From assembly GCA_036506275.1 (NCBI GenBank), contig DASXSB010000090.1:1-48217 (forward strand): a stretch of DNA of 48,217 bases. The letters run 5' to 3'. How positions within the stretch are numbered: the first letter of the stretch is position 1; every line of letters begins with the position of its first letter. The notes below the pieces were generated by a model, which was not told the DNA's origin, did not search any database, and was given only the letters and a program-made list of their open reading frames with translations. This document shows positions 8,096 through 16,054 of this stretch, piece by piece. This DNA comes from DASXSB01 sp036506275. GTDB lineage: Bacteria; Methylomirabilota; Methylomirabilia; Rokubacteriales; CSP1-6. The position numbers and the translations under genes were made by a program.

Positions 8096-8758
8096 GTGGT
8101 GGCCGTGCTGCTCCCGGCGTTGGCGCTGTCTGCCTGCTCGGGAACCCGCTCGCGCGAGATGCTACGCGCCGACCTTGCAAACGACATTCGCGAACGCAAA
8201 ACCCTCCACATCGCGCGCGCCCGACCCGCGGACCTCGAGATATGGACGCCTTCCCTTGCGTTGATGCTGGGTGGGTTCGCCGCGCCGGCGGCCCAGGCAA
8301 GGGCGGTGAAGTGGGGGGCGGAGTGGGCGCGCGATTACGGGCTCGAGGATCCGGCGATCGCGCTCGCTCCGCGTCTCGGCGCCGGGTTCGCGGAGTACAC
8401 GGGCGTGACTGTCGTGAATGTCGACCGTGTCGTCAATGACCCCGGAAACCTCGCCGTGCTCCGGCAAATCACTGGTTCGGGACACGTGCTCGTCGTGCGC
8501 ACGCACGACTGGCGCCTGCATCAAGACGGAACCGCGTTTTCCTCGCGCGCGAAGTTCAAGTACATGTTCGACGTCCGTCTCGTGCGTGTGGACGACGGCA
8601 CAATTGTATGGCGAGAGCGGTGTGGCCGGACCGGCACGAACGAGACGCCGCTCGACCGCTGGGAACAGGACAACGCCGCGCTGCTCAAGAGCAACATCGC
8701 GCGCGCGGTTGATTACTGCGCGGAGGAGATCGTCCGCTACCTCGGGTTCAAGCCTTGA
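8096..8758 (+). CDS. Putative lipoprotein, function unknown
   Basis: The 220-residue product begins with a signal peptide ending in a lipobox (LALSAC), so it should be lipid-anchored, probably in the periplasm or outer membrane. The GTG at 8096 leaves a very short n-region. A non-canonical CTG at 8069 would add the basic stretch RARRRRSA and give a more normal signal peptide. The mature part has no family I can name; FDVRLVRVDDGTIVWRERC resembles beta-strand-rich periplasmic lipoprotein folds. Composition is less GC-rich than the neighbours. Most of the gene lies antisense to the 3' third of the membrane-protein frame at 8162-9454, so one of the two frames is probably wrong over the overlap. 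The lipobox argues that this one is real. Confidence 0.6.
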   Translation: MVAVLLPALALSACSGTRSREMLRADLANDIRERKTLHIARARPADLEIWTPSLALMLGGFAAPAAQARAVKWGAEWARDYGLEDPAIALAPRLGAGFAEYTGVTVVNVDRVVNDPGNLAVLRQITGSGHVLVVRTHDWRLHQDGTAFSSRAKFKYMFDVRLVRVDDGTIVWRERCGRTGTNETPLDRWEQDNAALLKSNIARAVDYCAEEIVRYLGFKP

Positions 8759-9454
8759 AGGCGTCCGGGGGTCTCGGGGCGGTTGTTCACCGGGCGCCGG
8801 CACCACGGGCGAGGCGTCGGCGTGGCGCCACGTTGCCCACGCCAGCCAGAGTCCACCGAAGCCGATCAACAGACCATCGATGATGCGGATGGGTCTCGGC
8901 AAGAGCGGAAGCCATGACGCGAGCCCGACTGCCAGCGCGATTCCGCCCCACGGCGGGAGTCGCCTGCTCGCGGCGATTGCGCGCGCACAGTCGATGGCGC
9001 CGATGGCGAGGAGCAGGAGTCCCAAGAGCATGACCAGCGTGCCCGGGCCGCGGTAGGTCTCCGCGAGCGCCGGCGCGACCCCGCTCACACCGTCGAGGTA
9101 GAGGCGCCCCACGAGCGGCATCGTGAACGTCTCGACGCCGACCATCGGCTGGACGAGGCCGAGACCAATTACGCTCAGCATCACGCCGCGCCGCGCGCGC
9201 GACTCGCCCGCCGTACCCACGAGCGTGGCGTGAACCGCGAGCAGACCGACCGGCAACAGCGCGAAGCCTGCGAGCAGCATCAAGTGAGCGACCAGCCACC
9301 ACGGCGAGGCGAGGGGCCCGCTCGCGACATCGGCCAGCGTCGGCGAGAAGACATCGAGCGGGAAGAACGGTCGCACGATCGGGAATACGGCGAGGAGCAC
9401 CGCTGACGTCGCGAGGGCGGCGGCGCCCCCATGCACACGGTTCGCGGGATTCAT
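8162..9454 (-). CDS. Multi-pass membrane protein with an antisense-overlapping C-terminal extension
   Basis: The start is the ATG at 9454 (MNPANRVHGG), preceded by GGGGTG. Residues 1-225 contain about six hydrophobic helices (VLLAVFPIVRPFF, LVAHLMLLAGFALLPVGLLAVHA, GVMLSVIGLGLVQPMVG, LVMLLGLLLLAIGAI and two more). I do not recognise a family. After residue 225 the frame becomes polar and arginine-rich and continues to 8162 only because no stop occurs across the antisense strand of the lipoprotein gene. The last 200 or so residues do not look like folded protein. The natural stop may have been lost by mutation, or there may be a frameshift or assembly error near 8760. Confidence is for the membrane domain, not the tail. 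Confidence 0.5.
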   Translation of the reverse strand: MNPANRVHGGAAALATSAVLLAVFPIVRPFFPLDVFSPTLADVASGPLASPWWLVAHLMLLAGFALLPVGLLAVHATLVGTAGESRARRGVMLSVIGLGLVQPMVGVETFTMPLVGRLYLDGVSGVAPALAETYRGPGTLVMLLGLLLLAIGAIDCARAIAASRRLPPWGGIALAVGLASWLPLLPRPIRIIDGLLIGFGGLWLAWATWRHADASPVVPAPGEQPPRDPRTPSRLEPEVADDLLRAVINRARDVALEQRGVVLFPAVERRLVRAGPATPLSPYNCAVVHTHETDVEHVLELRARGKRGSVLMQAPVVRAHDEHVSRTSDLPEHGEVSGVIDDTVDIHDSHARVLREPGAETRSERDRRILEPVIARPLRPPLHRPCLGRRRGEPTQHQRKGRRPYLEVRGSGARDVEGFAFANVVCKVGA

Positions 9455-9566
9455 CACCCCGCAGTCTCGCGCCTTCACGTATCCGGCCGATGTGTCGCGG
9501 GTAAAGAAGTGTGAACGCGGACATGACACGGCGCCTCTGAAAGGCAGCCCCGCGCGTCCGAAAGAC

Positions 9567-9592
9567 GACGGCAGGGCGAAAACCCCGCCGTC
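9567..9592 (-). terminator. Hairpin terminator candidate for the DUF4340 operon
   Basis: Read on the minus strand, GACGGCGGGG and GCCCTGCCGTC pair as a roughly 10-bp GC-rich stem with one G-T pair and a T-rich loop, followed by TCTTT. The stem begins within the stop codon of the DUF4340 gene. The U tract is short, so efficiency is doubtful. Confidence 0.45.
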
Positions 9593-11354
9593 AGGCTTTG
9601 AAGTCGTCCGGAGTCTTCGGGAGATTCGTGAGCGCGCCGGCATCGAGGGCGAAGACGGCCGGCGCCGCCTGCGTGCGCACGAACGTCCGGTTGCCCTCCT
9701 GCTTGCCGATCACGATGGTGTTCGTCTCCTTGCCGTCCTTGCCGTAGAGCGTCACCTCGAGCGCGGGTGAATCGAGACCGTACTGCGCGGGCTCCCCGCC
9801 CGTGGGCGCCACCATCTCCGTCCACTTGAGCCCGCGCAGCGCGAACAGCAAGTCGTCCACGCGGCGACTCTTGGCGGGGCCCTTGGAGGGCTCCAGCACG
9901 CGCCAGTCTCCGTCGCCGCGCCGCTCGAGCACGGTCGTCTGGCCGCCGCTCTTGACGCGGACGCGGCTCACGTCACGCGGCTCCAGGCCGGACACGAGCG
10001 TGCGATCGCGCAGTTCCAGCGGCGAGCGCCCGATGCCGGTGAGGGCCTTGGCGTCGACGAGAACCACGGGCCCCTTGTCGGTCACCGCCGCGTAGGCGGC
10101 CGCCTCGCCCGCGCGCTTCTCCGGCGAAGGAGCCAGCAGCAGCGTGCGGCTCTGACCGGCTTGATCCGTCAGCGTCACCTTCACCTCGGGCTGCGCGAGA
10201 TATTGCGCGATGCCGGAGCTGTCCTCGGAGAGAAACGCGAGCGCGCGCAGGTCACGCAGCCGCGACACCACCGCCCCCACCTCGACCTGATCGGCAGCGG
10301 CCGGCTCGGGGGTGACGACCTGCCAGCGGTCCTTCTCGCGCGTGACCGTCACGTGGCCGCGTGGGCTCTCGATGTCGAGACGCGCCAGCTTGTCGCGGTC
10401 GATGTCGATCACGGTCTTGTCCCGGAGAACGGCGACGTTCTTCGGAACCGCTTTCCAGACCTCCTCGGGCAGCAGCAACACGCTCGTCTCACCGGGGCGG
10501 AGCGCGTAGATTCCCTTCTTCGTGTCGTCGGTGTTGCCGAGGAGCAGCGACTTCGTCGCGCGTTCGCCTTCCTTGCCGGTCTGGATGACGATGCGGAAGG
10601 GACGGTCGAGGCCGTAGGGCGCGAGCGACCGCGGCGACTCCGCCACGAAATCCTTCACGCGCACGGTCGAGAGCTTGTCGAGGAATTCGCTCATGAGATC
10701 CCCATCTGCCGGCAAGGAGACGGGGCGGGTGATGGCCCAGCGGCCGTCCTTGGGTTGGAGCGCGATGGAGTCGTCGCGCGTGACCAGCTCCACGCCCGAC
10801 ACCGCGTTGCGGTCGAACGTGAGCAGCGTCTTGTCGCGGAAGTCAGTGAGCGGACGGGTGGCGTCCCGGAACACCGACTCCCCCACGAGGAACACCGGCT
10901 GCTTGTCCTTCTCCCGCGCGTACACCCACACCCCGGTCGGATTCTTGGCCCCGAGCAGGAGCACGGCGTGCTTGCCGTCCTTCAGCGTCACGTCGACCTC
11001 GGCGGACGGCGTCTGGAGACCGAAGTCGGCGAGGGAGGCGGGCGCGGCGGCGATCTCGCGGTCCATCTTCGCGGTGAGGATGTTGGTGAGGACCTCCTCC
11101 ACGGCGCCGCGGTCGGCCCGCGCCTTCACCGGCTCTTCCATCTGCCAGCCGTCGCCCTCGCGCGCGAGCCGCACGGTACCGCCTTCGCGCTTGATGGCCA
11201 CGCCCGTCGCGTCCTTCGGCTCCGCCGAGAAGACGCGCCCGTGGCGCGCGGCCTTCAGCTCTCGATCGGGGCCGAGGCGGATCTCGTAGACGTAGTAGAA
11301 GGCGCCGAGCGCGGCCAGGATGAGGGCGAGGACGGCCGTGGTTTGCCAGCGCAT
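9591..11354 (-). CDS. DUF4340 domain protein of a Gld-like ABC export system
   Basis: A 587-residue membrane-anchored protein: one N-terminal helix (residues 6-24, AVLALILAALGAFYYVYEI), then a long periplasmic region of repeated beta modules. These recur as phrases such as VRLAREGDGWQMEEPVKARAD, DGRWAITRPVSLPAD, VTREKDRWQVVTPEPAAAD and LERRGDGDWRVLEPSKG, each with a W and a following P. This is the pattern of DUF4340, which is commonly encoded next to a GldG-like protein. The gene follows that partner after 7 nt and ends the operon. The molecular function is not established. The four visible repeats suggest internal duplication of the module. Confidence 0.8.
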   Translation of the reverse strand: MRWQTTAVLALILAALGAFYYVYEIRLGPDRELKAARHGRVFSAEPKDATGVAIKREGGTVRLAREGDGWQMEEPVKARADRGAVEEVLTNILTAKMDREIAAAPASLADFGLQTPSAEVDVTLKDGKHAVLLLGAKNPTGVWVYAREKDKQPVFLVGESVFRDATRPLTDFRDKTLLTFDRNAVSGVELVTRDDSIALQPKDGRWAITRPVSLPADGDLMSEFLDKLSTVRVKDFVAESPRSLAPYGLDRPFRIVIQTGKEGERATKSLLLGNTDDTKKGIYALRPGETSVLLLPEEVWKAVPKNVAVLRDKTVIDIDRDKLARLDIESPRGHVTVTREKDRWQVVTPEPAAADQVEVGAVVSRLRDLRALAFLSEDSSGIAQYLAQPEVKVTLTDQAGQSRTLLLAPSPEKRAGEAAAYAAVTDKGPVVLVDAKALTGIGRSPLELRDRTLVSGLEPRDVSRVRVKSGGQTTVLERRGDGDWRVLEPSKGPAKSRRVDDLLFALRGLKWTEMVAPTGGEPAQYGLDSPALEVTLYGKDGKETNTIVIGKQEGNRTFVRTQAAPAVFALDAGALTNLPKTPDDFKA

Positions 11355-11361
11355 CCGTCGA

Positions 11362-12882
11362 TCAGTTCGCGGCGCGGCGGCGGACGACGGCGATGACGCC
11401 GCCGGTGATGACGAGGGCGGGCAGGATCACCACCGGGATCAGAAACACCGCCTGCGCCTGCAACGAGGTGAGGAACACAGGGGTTTGCCGCGTCTCCTTG
11501 GGCCGAATCGAGATCAGGTCCTCTTCCTCCGCGAGCCAGCTCACGGTGTTCAGGAAGAAGTCGCGATTGCCCTGCACGTTGAGGAACTGGTTACCGGCGA
11601 GGTTCGAGGTGCCGTAGACGACGAGGCGGGCCTTGCCCACCGTCGCCACCGCCGCCACCGGCAGCGGGCCCTTGGGATCCTGGGGATCGGGCTGCGCCTC
11701 GCCCCGCTGGAGCGCCTCGCGGTTGGTCTCGCCCCAGCTCTGGGCGCTCGTGCGCGCGAGCGGCGTCACCGTCGTACCCGGCGGCGGCGTCTTCGCCGGC
11801 GTCACCGTGCGCGTGAGCGGGAAGAGCGTGGTGACGCCCCCGAGGTCGCGTGTGATCGGATGCGTCTCGTACTGCTGGACGATCGGGACCTCGGGGCCGA
11901 TCCCGAAGAGGCGACCAATGGGACTCGGCTCGATGACGAGGTTGTCGCCGAGCTCGAAGCCGTAGCGGACGAGGTACTTCTTGAGGCCCTCGTTCTGGAA
12001 CGGATCGGCCATGACGAGGAGCTTGCCGCCCTTCTTCACGTAGGCGTCGAGCGCGTCCAGCTCGGTCGGGAAGAGGTCGGTGCGGGGACCGGCCACGATC
12101 ACGATGGCGGCATCGTCGGGAATCTTCCCTTCCCGAGCGAGCGTGAGCGGCTTCACCTCGTAGTTCGCCGACTCCATCGCGCGCTTGGCCTCGCTGAAGC
12201 CGGGGCGCTCGGTGTTGGTGAGCTCGTGCTCGCCGTGGCCCTGCACGACGTAGACGACGCGCTTGCCCTGGCGCGTCAGCTTCACGAGGCCGTTGGTGAG
12301 CTTCTCCTCCTCGGCGTCGGTGACCTTCTCCGAGCGGTCCTTCGTCTCCAGCACCACCGTGCCGTAGGACTCCACGCCGTAGCGGCGCGCCAGCCCGGGC
12401 TCGCGGTCGGGGTCGACGACGCGCGCCGTGAAGTGGCCGTTGGCGTAGCGCGTGTACTGCTTGAAGAGGTCCTCCGCCACCCGCTTGCCGGGCTGGTCGC
12501 CGCGGAAGAACGCCACCGCGTTCACGTCGGACTTCAGATTCTGGAGGATCTGAATGGTCTGGGGCGACAAGCTGTTGCGGCGGTTCTCGGTGAGATCGAC
12601 GCGCGCGCTGTGGCGGGCCGACACCGCCTCCACGATGCCGATGATGCCGAGGAGGAGCAGCACCATCACCGCCGTGTTGAGGCCGTAGCGCGCGCTCCGC
12701 CCCCCCATGGCCGTGCGCACCGTCCGGTAGTGGACGGTGAGCGAGACGAGCACGAGCACGATTCCGGCTCCGATGAGCCACGGTCGCGCGCGTAGCCACT
12801 CCGGCCGCGCAAAGGGCAGGATGACGGCGGCCGCCAGGAGCGCGATCCCCACGTAGCCAAGCCAGTCGAGGGCGCGTCGCAT
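11362..12882 (-). CDS. GldG-like ABC transporter accessory protein
   Basis: A 506-residue membrane protein with three helices in the first 90 residues (YVGIALLAAAVILPF, WLIGAGIVLVLVSLTV, VMVLLLLGIIGIVEAV), a large periplasmic domain, and a C-terminal helix near 475-497 (FLIPVVILPALVITGGVIAVV) ending in RRRAAN. The segment DLTENRRNSLSPQTIQIL is the hallmark of the GldG/ABC_transp_aux family, and VVYVVQGHGEHE and VIVAGPRTDLFPTELDAL belong to its second half. The start at 12882 follows the permease stop after 5 nt. A reading frame runs open upstream to 13647, but that part only shadows the permease. Gld proteins were named for gliding, yet this gene set is widespread in non-gliders, so gliding is not implied. 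Confidence 0.85.
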   Translation of the reverse strand: MRRALDWLGYVGIALLAAAVILPFARPEWLRARPWLIGAGIVLVLVSLTVHYRTVRTAMGGRSARYGLNTAVMVLLLLGIIGIVEAVSARHSARVDLTENRRNSLSPQTIQILQNLKSDVNAVAFFRGDQPGKRVAEDLFKQYTRYANGHFTARVVDPDREPGLARRYGVESYGTVVLETKDRSEKVTDAEEEKLTNGLVKLTRQGKRVVYVVQGHGEHELTNTERPGFSEAKRAMESANYEVKPLTLAREGKIPDDAAIVIVAGPRTDLFPTELDALDAYVKKGGKLLVMADPFQNEGLKKYLVRYGFELGDNLVIEPSPIGRLFGIGPEVPIVQQYETHPITRDLGGVTTLFPLTRTVTPAKTPPPGTTVTPLARTSAQSWGETNREALQRGEAQPDPQDPKGPLPVAAVATVGKARLVVYGTSNLAGNQFLNVQGNRDFFLNTVSWLAEEEDLISIRPKETRQTPVFLTSLQAQAVFLIPVVILPALVITGGVIAVVRRRAAN

Positions 12883-12887
12883 GGGGC

Positions 12888-13655
12888 CTAGCCCTTCCAC
12901 CGCCGCGCCTCCAGCGAGCGGAGCGTCAGGAAGAGCGCGAGGATCGTGAAGTCGATGTAGTAGATGACGTCCTTGGTGTCGAGCACCCCTTTCGAGAAGC
13001 TGTCGTAGTGCTCGAGGATCGAGAGGTGCGAGAGCACGCGCCCGCCGAGCCCGCCCAGGTAGTCGGAGCTCCAGCCGATGACCCAGAACAGGAGGAGGAT
13101 CCCAAAGGTGGTGACCGAGGCCACGATCTGGTTCTCGGTGAGCGAGGACGCGAACACGCCCACGGCGAGGAACGTCGCCCCCAGCAGCACGAGCCCGAGA
13201 TAGCCCGTGAGGAGCGGCCCCCACTCCACGCGCGCGAAGTAGAACAGCATGACCGGGTAGACGAGCGTGCACGCGAGCGTCAGCAGGTAGAGCGTGAAGG
13301 CGGCCAGGTACTTGCCGACGAGCACCGCCCCGTCGCGCACGGGATACGTGAGCAGCAGCTCGATCGTCCCCGAGCGCCGCTCTTCCGCGAAGAGCCGCAT
13401 GGTGATGAGCGGCATGAGGAGCAGGAGGATCACGCTCACGTTGGAGAGGAGTGGCCGCATCACGGAGTCGGTCACGTTCAGCTCGCGTCCCATCTGGGGA
13501 TTCATGGCCGACTGCATCGACGCCAGCGAGAAGAAGGCGAAGATCGCGTAGAAGAAGTAGCCGGCGAGGAGGAGGAAGATGGCCATGATGACGTAGGCCA
13601 CGGGCGACGTGAAGTAGAGGCGCATCTCCTTCTTCCAGATCGGCCACACCTTCAC
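12888..13655 (-). CDS. ABC-2 type permease (GldF-like)
   Basis: A 255-residue integral membrane protein with six predicted helices. It includes the conserved ABC-2 stretches RLFAEERRSGTIELLLTYPV (near 77-96) before the third helix and SLTENQIVASVTTFGILLLFWVIG near residue 170. It should form the membrane channel driven by the ATPase encoded just upstream. The GTG start at 13655 overlaps the ATPase stop in a GTGA (4-nt overlap), so the two are translationally coupled; a second GTG two codons later is possible. The GldG-like gene follows after 5 nt. The cargo is unknown. Confidence 0.9.
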   Translation of the reverse strand: MKVWPIWKKEMRLYFTSPVAYVIMAIFLLLAGYFFYAIFAFFSLASMQSAMNPQMGRELNVTDSVMRPLLSNVSVILLLLMPLITMRLFAEERRSGTIELLLTYPVRDGAVLVGKYLAAFTLYLLTLACTLVYPVMLFYFARVEWGPLLTGYLGLVLLGATFLAVGVFASSLTENQIVASVTTFGILLLFWVIGWSSDYLGGLGGRVLSHLSILEHYDSFSKGVLDTKDVIYYIDFTILALFLTLRSLEARRWKG

Positions 13656-14656
13656 GGCGTCGTCTCCACGGGCTTCACAGCGGCGCCGTCGAGGGGACGA
13701 TCGGCCTCCGTCTCCGGCGCGGTTTCCTCGCCGGCCACGATCCGCATGAAGACTTCCTCGAGCGTCATCCCCATGCGCCGGAGCTCGAGGAGCCGCCAGC
13801 GCTGCTGGGCGGCGAGCTGGAAGATCTCCGCGCGCACGTCGCGCCCGCGCGCGGACTCCACCACGAAGCGTCCGGCGCCGTCCTCCACGATGGGCTCGGA
13901 GACGGCGAGGACGCCGGGAATGGCGCGCAGCGCCTCCCCCGTCGCCTTCGAGGGCGCCGCCACCTCCACCTCGACCCGCGCGGTGGGAAAGAATTGCTCC
14001 ACGAGGGTGTCGATGGGACCCTGGGCGACCACCGAACCCTTGTTGATGATGATGACGCCCGAACACACCATCGAGACTTCGGGGAGGATGTGCGTGGACA
14101 GGATCACCGTGTGCTCGCCCGCGAGCGATTTGATGAGGGCGCGTATGTCGGCGATTTGCCGCGGATCGAGCCCGATGGTGGGCTCGTCGAGGATGAGGAC
14201 GTGGGGATCGCTCACGATCGCCTGCGCCAGCCCCACCCGCTGTCGATAGCCCTTGGAGAGCTTGCCGATGAGCCGGTTCTGCACGTTACCGATGAGGCAG
14301 CGCTCCATCACCTCCGCCACCCGACGCTTGCGGGTGGCCCGCGGCACGCCTTTGACCTCCGCCACGAACTCGAGGTACGGCGCCACGCGCATGTCGGAAT
14401 ACAGAGGAACGCTCTCCGGGAGGTAGCCGATGCGCCGGCGCACTTCCATCGACTCCCGGAACACGTCGTAGCCGGCCACGCGCGCGCTCCCGCTGCTGGC
14501 GGGCATGAAGCAGGAGAGGATGCGCATCGTGGTGGACTTGCCGGCCCCGTTGGGGCCGAGAAAACCCACGATGTCGCCGGGGGCGACGGTGAACGAGACG
14601 TCCCGGATCGCGGTCACGGGACCGTAATGCTTGGTGAGTCCGTGAACTTCGATCAT
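13652..14656 (-). CDS. ABC transporter ATP-binding protein (GldA-like)
   Basis: A 334-residue cytoplasmic ATPase with Walker A GPNGAGKST (34-42), signature SKGYRQRVGLAQAI, Walker B VLILDEPTIGLDP and the switch histidine in LSTHIL. The signature is LSKGYRQ rather than LSGGQ, as is usual for the GldA/NatA-like exporter branch. A C-terminal domain of about 100 residues ends in an acidic, proline-rich tail. It overlaps the permease gene by 4 nt and lies 10 nt after the thioesterase stop, which links the exporter genes to the AAA/nuclease genes in one run. Confidence 0.92.
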   Translation of the reverse strand: MIEVHGLTKHYGPVTAIRDVSFTVAPGDIVGFLGPNGAGKSTTMRILSCFMPASSGSARVAGYDVFRESMEVRRRIGYLPESVPLYSDMRVAPYLEFVAEVKGVPRATRKRRVAEVMERCLIGNVQNRLIGKLSKGYRQRVGLAQAIVSDPHVLILDEPTIGLDPRQIADIRALIKSLAGEHTVILSTHILPEVSMVCSGVIIINKGSVVAQGPIDTLVEQFFPTARVEVEVAAPSKATGEALRAIPGVLAVSEPIVEDGAGRFVVESARGRDVRAEIFQLAAQQRWRLLELRRMGMTLEEVFMRIVAGEETAPETEADRPLDGAAVKPVETTP

Positions 14657-14666
14657 GCGCCGCTAT

Positions 14667-15116
14667 TCAACCACGGGATTGTACACCGCTCTCCCGATCC
14701 GGTGAAGCGATCCGATCCGGAGCCGTGACCGGCATCATCGCGGACAGCCACGACGGAAGGCCGATCATCCTGCCGGTGGCGGCGTCCCAGCAGGCGTGGA
14801 CGGTGAACCCGGTCGCCACCACCTCGCCCCCCTCGTTGCGGATCTCGTACGCGAAGCGGAAGCTCGCGCGCTTGCGCTCACCGATCCAGCAGCGGACGTC
14901 GAGGAGATCGTCGAGACGGGCCGGCTTCAGGTAGCGCACGCCCGCCTCCACCACCGGCATGTGGATCTTGGCGTCCACCTCCGACATCGCCATCCCCGCC
15001 TGCCGGAGATACTCTACGCGGCCGACCTCGAAGTAGGTGAGGTAGTTCCCGTAGTAGACGACCTTCATGCAGTCCGTGTCCTTGTAGCGGACGCGGATCT
15101 GCGTTCTGGCGATCAC
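14667..15116 (-). CDS. Hotdog-fold acyl-CoA thioesterase (YbgC/FadM type)
   Basis: A 149-residue 4-hydroxybenzoyl-CoA thioesterase-like protein that hydrolyses acyl-CoA or acyl-ACP in the cytoplasm. The N-terminal VRYKDTDCMKVVYYGNYLTYFEVGR carries the catalytic aspartate motif (D14 or D16, then YYGNY), and the hotdog helix and TGFTVHACWD strand follow. The start overlaps the AAA gene stop by 4 nt (ATGA). The YbgC relative belongs to the Tol-Pal locus in other bacteria, but no tol genes are present here. A role in lipid or envelope acyl turnover fits the neighbouring exporter but is inference. Confidence 0.88.
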   Translation of the reverse strand: MIARTQIRVRYKDTDCMKVVYYGNYLTYFEVGRVEYLRQAGMAMSEVDAKIHMPVVEAGVRYLKPARLDDLLDVRCWIGERKRASFRFAYEIRNEGGEVVATGFTVHACWDAATGRMIGLPSWLSAMMPVTAPDRIASPDRESGVQSRG

Positions 15117-16054
15117 AGATACTGTCCGTAGCGGATCTTCTCCACCACCGTGCGCACGCGGCGGTACTCGTCGATGGCGACCAGGATGTCGTCGGTGCTG
15201 ACGGGCGGGGCCGGCGCCCCTTCCGCCGTCCGCTGCACCTTCGTCTCCAGCGCGCGCCGCATGATGTCCGAGATGTCGGCGCCGCTCATGCCTCCCATCA
15301 CGGGCAGCACGCGCGCGTAGTCGATGCCGTCCACCACCCGGCGTCCGGCGTGGCGCTCGGTGCGCGCGCGCAGCAGCTCGAAGATCTGTTCCTGGGCGCG
15401 GGCGTCGGGCAGCGGCACCTCGATCAGGTGGTCGAGACGCCCCGGCTCCACGAGGGCAGGATCGACGGCATCGGTCCGCCGGGTGGCGGCGATGGTGAGC
15501 ACCCGCGACGCCGGCCCCACCGCGTCGAGCTTCTCGCAGAGCGAGGCCACCAGGCGCGCGCTCGCCTCGCGCGCCTGGGGCGGCGGCAGCAGGTGCTCGA
15601 GCGACAGCGCGTCGGCCCCGTCCAGGAAGAGGACAGCGGGCAACTCCAGGGTCGCGATGCGGAGGATCTCCTGGAGCAGCTCACCCGTGTTGGCACCGAA
15701 CTTCGAGGTCAGGTTGGTGAGCTTCAGGTGATAGAAGATGGCGCCCGCGGTGGCGGCGAGCGCGCGCGCGAGCGTGGTCTTGCCGGTGCCGGGGGGGCCG
15801 TAGAGGAGCACGCCCTTGGGCGGCGTGATCCCCCACGTGGCGTACATCTCCGGATCCGTGAGCGCGGGCACGAAGCCCCGCAGCAGCTTCTTCGGTTGAT
15901 CGAGCCCGCCCACCTCGTCGAATGACACCGTGGGGCGAATCTTCATCTCGACGCGGCCGGTGAGGTCGCCGTACTTCTCGCCGAGCTTCGTGAACACGTC
16001 CTCCAGGCGGCGCTGGATCGCCCACTGGAGGTCCTCTGTCTCGACGCGCGGCAT
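15113..16054 (-). CDS. AAA-family ATPase with degraded catalytic motifs
   Basis: A 313-residue protein of the FtsH/Cdc48/proteasomal-ATPase clade with a single AAA module. The Walker A (GPPGTGKT, 86-93) is intact. Three catalytic positions are changed. Walker B reads LFLDGAD, with G146 where the hydrolytic glutamate should be. Sensor 1 reads AATRR, with R192 instead of asparagine. The second region of homology reads DPALVEPGRLDH, with E203 replacing the first arginine finger and H209 the final arginine. R206 is kept. Residues 1-40 are predicted helical and may pair subunits. It should bind ATP but hydrolyse it poorly or not at all, suggesting a scaffold or a switch. It overlaps the nuclease-domain gene by one base (TGATG) and the thioesterase by four. 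Confidence 0.85.
   Translation of the reverse strand: MPRVETEDLQWAIQRRLEDVFTKLGEKYGDLTGRVEMKIRPTVSFDEVGGLDQPKKLLRGFVPALTDPEMYATWGITPPKGVLLYGPPGTGKTTLARALAATAGAIFYHLKLTNLTSKFGANTGELLQEILRIATLELPAVLFLDGADALSLEHLLPPPQAREASARLVASLCEKLDAVGPASRVLTIAATRRTDAVDPALVEPGRLDHLIEVPLPDARAQEQIFELLRARTERHAGRRVVDGIDYARVLPVMGGMSGADISDIMRRALETKVQRTAEGAPAPPVSTDDILVAIDEYRRVRTVVEKIRYGQYL

Noticed and set aside
12883..13647. Upstream extension of the GldG-like frame
   Set aside because: The extension lies out of frame within the permease gene and is rich in Arg, Ala and Gly; the ATG at 12882, 5 nt after the permease stop, starts the family's conserved N terminus.
9591..14656. Gliding motility system
   Set aside because: Only GldA-, GldF- and GldG-like homologues with DUF4340 are present; these occur in many non-gliding bacteria, and no other gliding genes are visible.
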